DNA from: Desulfofustis sp.
Lineage (GTDB): Bacteria > Desulfobacterota > Desulfobulbia > Desulfobulbales > Desulfocapsaceae
Length of the DNA: 6,719 nt
Assembly: GCA_029287755.1 (NCBI GenBank)
Contig: JARFQM010000478.1
Span: 1 to 6,719, forward strand
Reading direction: 5' to 3'
Below are positions 5,991 through 6,719 of the stretch, in pieces. A program made the translations under genes and the position numbers. The stretch's first letter is position 1. The number at the start of each line of letters is the position of its first letter. Below the pieces are notes generated by a model, which was not told where the DNA came from, ran no database searches, and saw nothing but the letters and a program-made list of their open reading frames with translations.

Positions 5991-6719
5991 ATGAAAGTAC
6001 TGGTTATCAATTCAGGAAGCTCATCGATAAAGTTTCAGCTTTTCGATATGCGGGATGAGCAGGTTCTGGCCTCGGGGATGGTCGAACGTATTGGCGAGGA
6101 TCTGGGCAAAATCAGCTGCCGGATGTACCCCGGTTCTTCGACTCAGAGCAGGGTCGAGAAAGTGGAAAAAATAGCCGATCACAAGAGCGGGATGCTAAAA
6201 GTCGGCGAGGTGCTCTGTGCTGAACAAGACGGCGTGGTTCGGTCCAGAGAGGAAATCGGCGCGGTCGGGCATCGCGTCGTCCATGGGGGGGAAGCATTTC
6301 ACCAGCCCATGGTCATTGACGAGGAGGTGGTGGCGGCCATCCAGGCAAATATCCCGCTGGCTCCATTGCACAACCCCGCCAATTTGGCTGGCATAAGGGT
6401 CGCCAGAGAATTGTTTCCGTCGACACCGCAAGTGGCGGTTTTCGATACCGCTTTTCACCAGACCATACCCCAGCGGGCCCATATCTACGCGCTGCCCTAT
6501 GAATTGTATGAGCGCCACCGGGTACGACGTTACGGGTTCCACGGTACATCGCATAAATTCGTTGCTGGTGAATGCGCAAGGCTGATGGGTCGAGAGCTGT
6601 CCACCACCAATCTGATAACCATTCACCTGGGAAATGGCTGTTCCATGAGCGCCGTCGAAGGCGGCGCCAGCATCGACACGTCCCTGGGTATGACCCCCCT
6701 TGAAGGACTTGTCATGGGC
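5991..6719 (+). CDS. ackA: Acetate kinase, N-terminal 243 residues, cut by window edge (EC 2.7.2.1)
   Basis: The enzyme transfers phosphate between acetyl phosphate and ADP, giving acetate and ATP, and completes the pathway begun by the Pta encoded just upstream. The frame is open to the last base, about 60% of the usual 400 residues. Motifs in order are VINSGSSSIKF (5-15, with Asn7, Ser10, Ser12 and Lys14), GHRVVHGGE (93-101, Arg95), PLHNPANL (125-132, His127), VFDTAFHQTIP (150-160, Asp152), YGFHGTSHKFV (181-191, His184), IHLGNGCSM (211-219) and SIDTSLGMTPLEGLVMG (227-243). Arg95, His127, Asp152 and His184 correspond to Arg91, His123, Asp148 and His180 of the Methanosarcina thermophila enzyme with a constant shift of four, so the visible active site is intact. 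The catalytic Arg241 equivalent would fall two residues past the edge. The ATG lies 2 nt after the pta stop with no strong ribosome-binding site, which suggests translational coupling. Confidence 0.97.
   Translation, partial: MKVLVINSGSSSIKFQLFDMRDEQVLASGMVERIGEDLGKISCRMYPGSSTQSRVEKVEKIADHKSGMLKVGEVLCAEQDGVVRSREEIGAVGHRVVHGGEAFHQPMVIDEEVVAAIQANIPLAPLHNPANLAGIRVARELFPSTPQVAVFDTAFHQTIPQRAHIYALPYELYERHRVRRYGFHGTSHKFVAGECARLMGRELSTTNLITIHLGNGCSMSAVEGGASIDTSLGMTPLEGLVMG

Noticed and set aside
6112..6626. Minus-strand open frames opposite ackA
   Set aside because: The plus-strand acetate kinase frame has every expected active-site motif, so the antisense frames are shadows.

Overview
The window carries two divergent blocks of bacterial metabolic genes with a small secreted protein between them. 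Reading left to right: (1) positions 1-2842, minus strand, a tripartite ATP-independent periplasmic (TRAP) uptake system of the TAXI type. Its receptor gene (1820-2842) lies upstream of a fused small-plus-large membrane permease (1-1751), whose 3' end is cut off by the window edge. (2) 2843-3128, an AT-rich divergent intergenic region with two adjacent inverted repeats. (3) 3129-3761, plus strand, a 210-residue exported protein consisting almost entirely of one PA14 domain. (4) 3874-6719, plus strand, the acetate pathway pair pta (complete, long form with N-terminal P-loop-like and DRTGG domains) and ackA (first 243 residues, cut by the right edge).

The organism is a Gram-negative bacterium, since TRAP receptors need a periplasm. 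TAXI-TRAP systems, long Pta and a Pta-AckA pair together fit an anaerobic or fermentative lineage such as the sulfate- or sulfur-reducing Desulfobacterota. That placement is inference from gene content only.

Pta and AckA convert acetyl-CoA to acetate via acetyl phosphate, making ATP, or run in reverse for acetate activation. The TRAP system would import an organic acid or amino acid using an ion gradient, but the sequence does not reveal its substrate. No direct functional link between the two blocks is evident.

Most of the window is ordinary. The most interesting stretch is the 68-nt gap between receptor and permease. It holds a perfect 12-bp hairpin whose 3' arm carries a Shine-Dalgarno-like sequence, followed at once by an ATG opening a 7-codon mini-ORF that covers the permease ribosome-binding site and stops 3 nt before the permease GTG. 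This could set the receptor:permease ratio, but that is a hypothesis. No RNA gene, CRISPR array, insertion sequence or convincing factor-independent terminator was seen.
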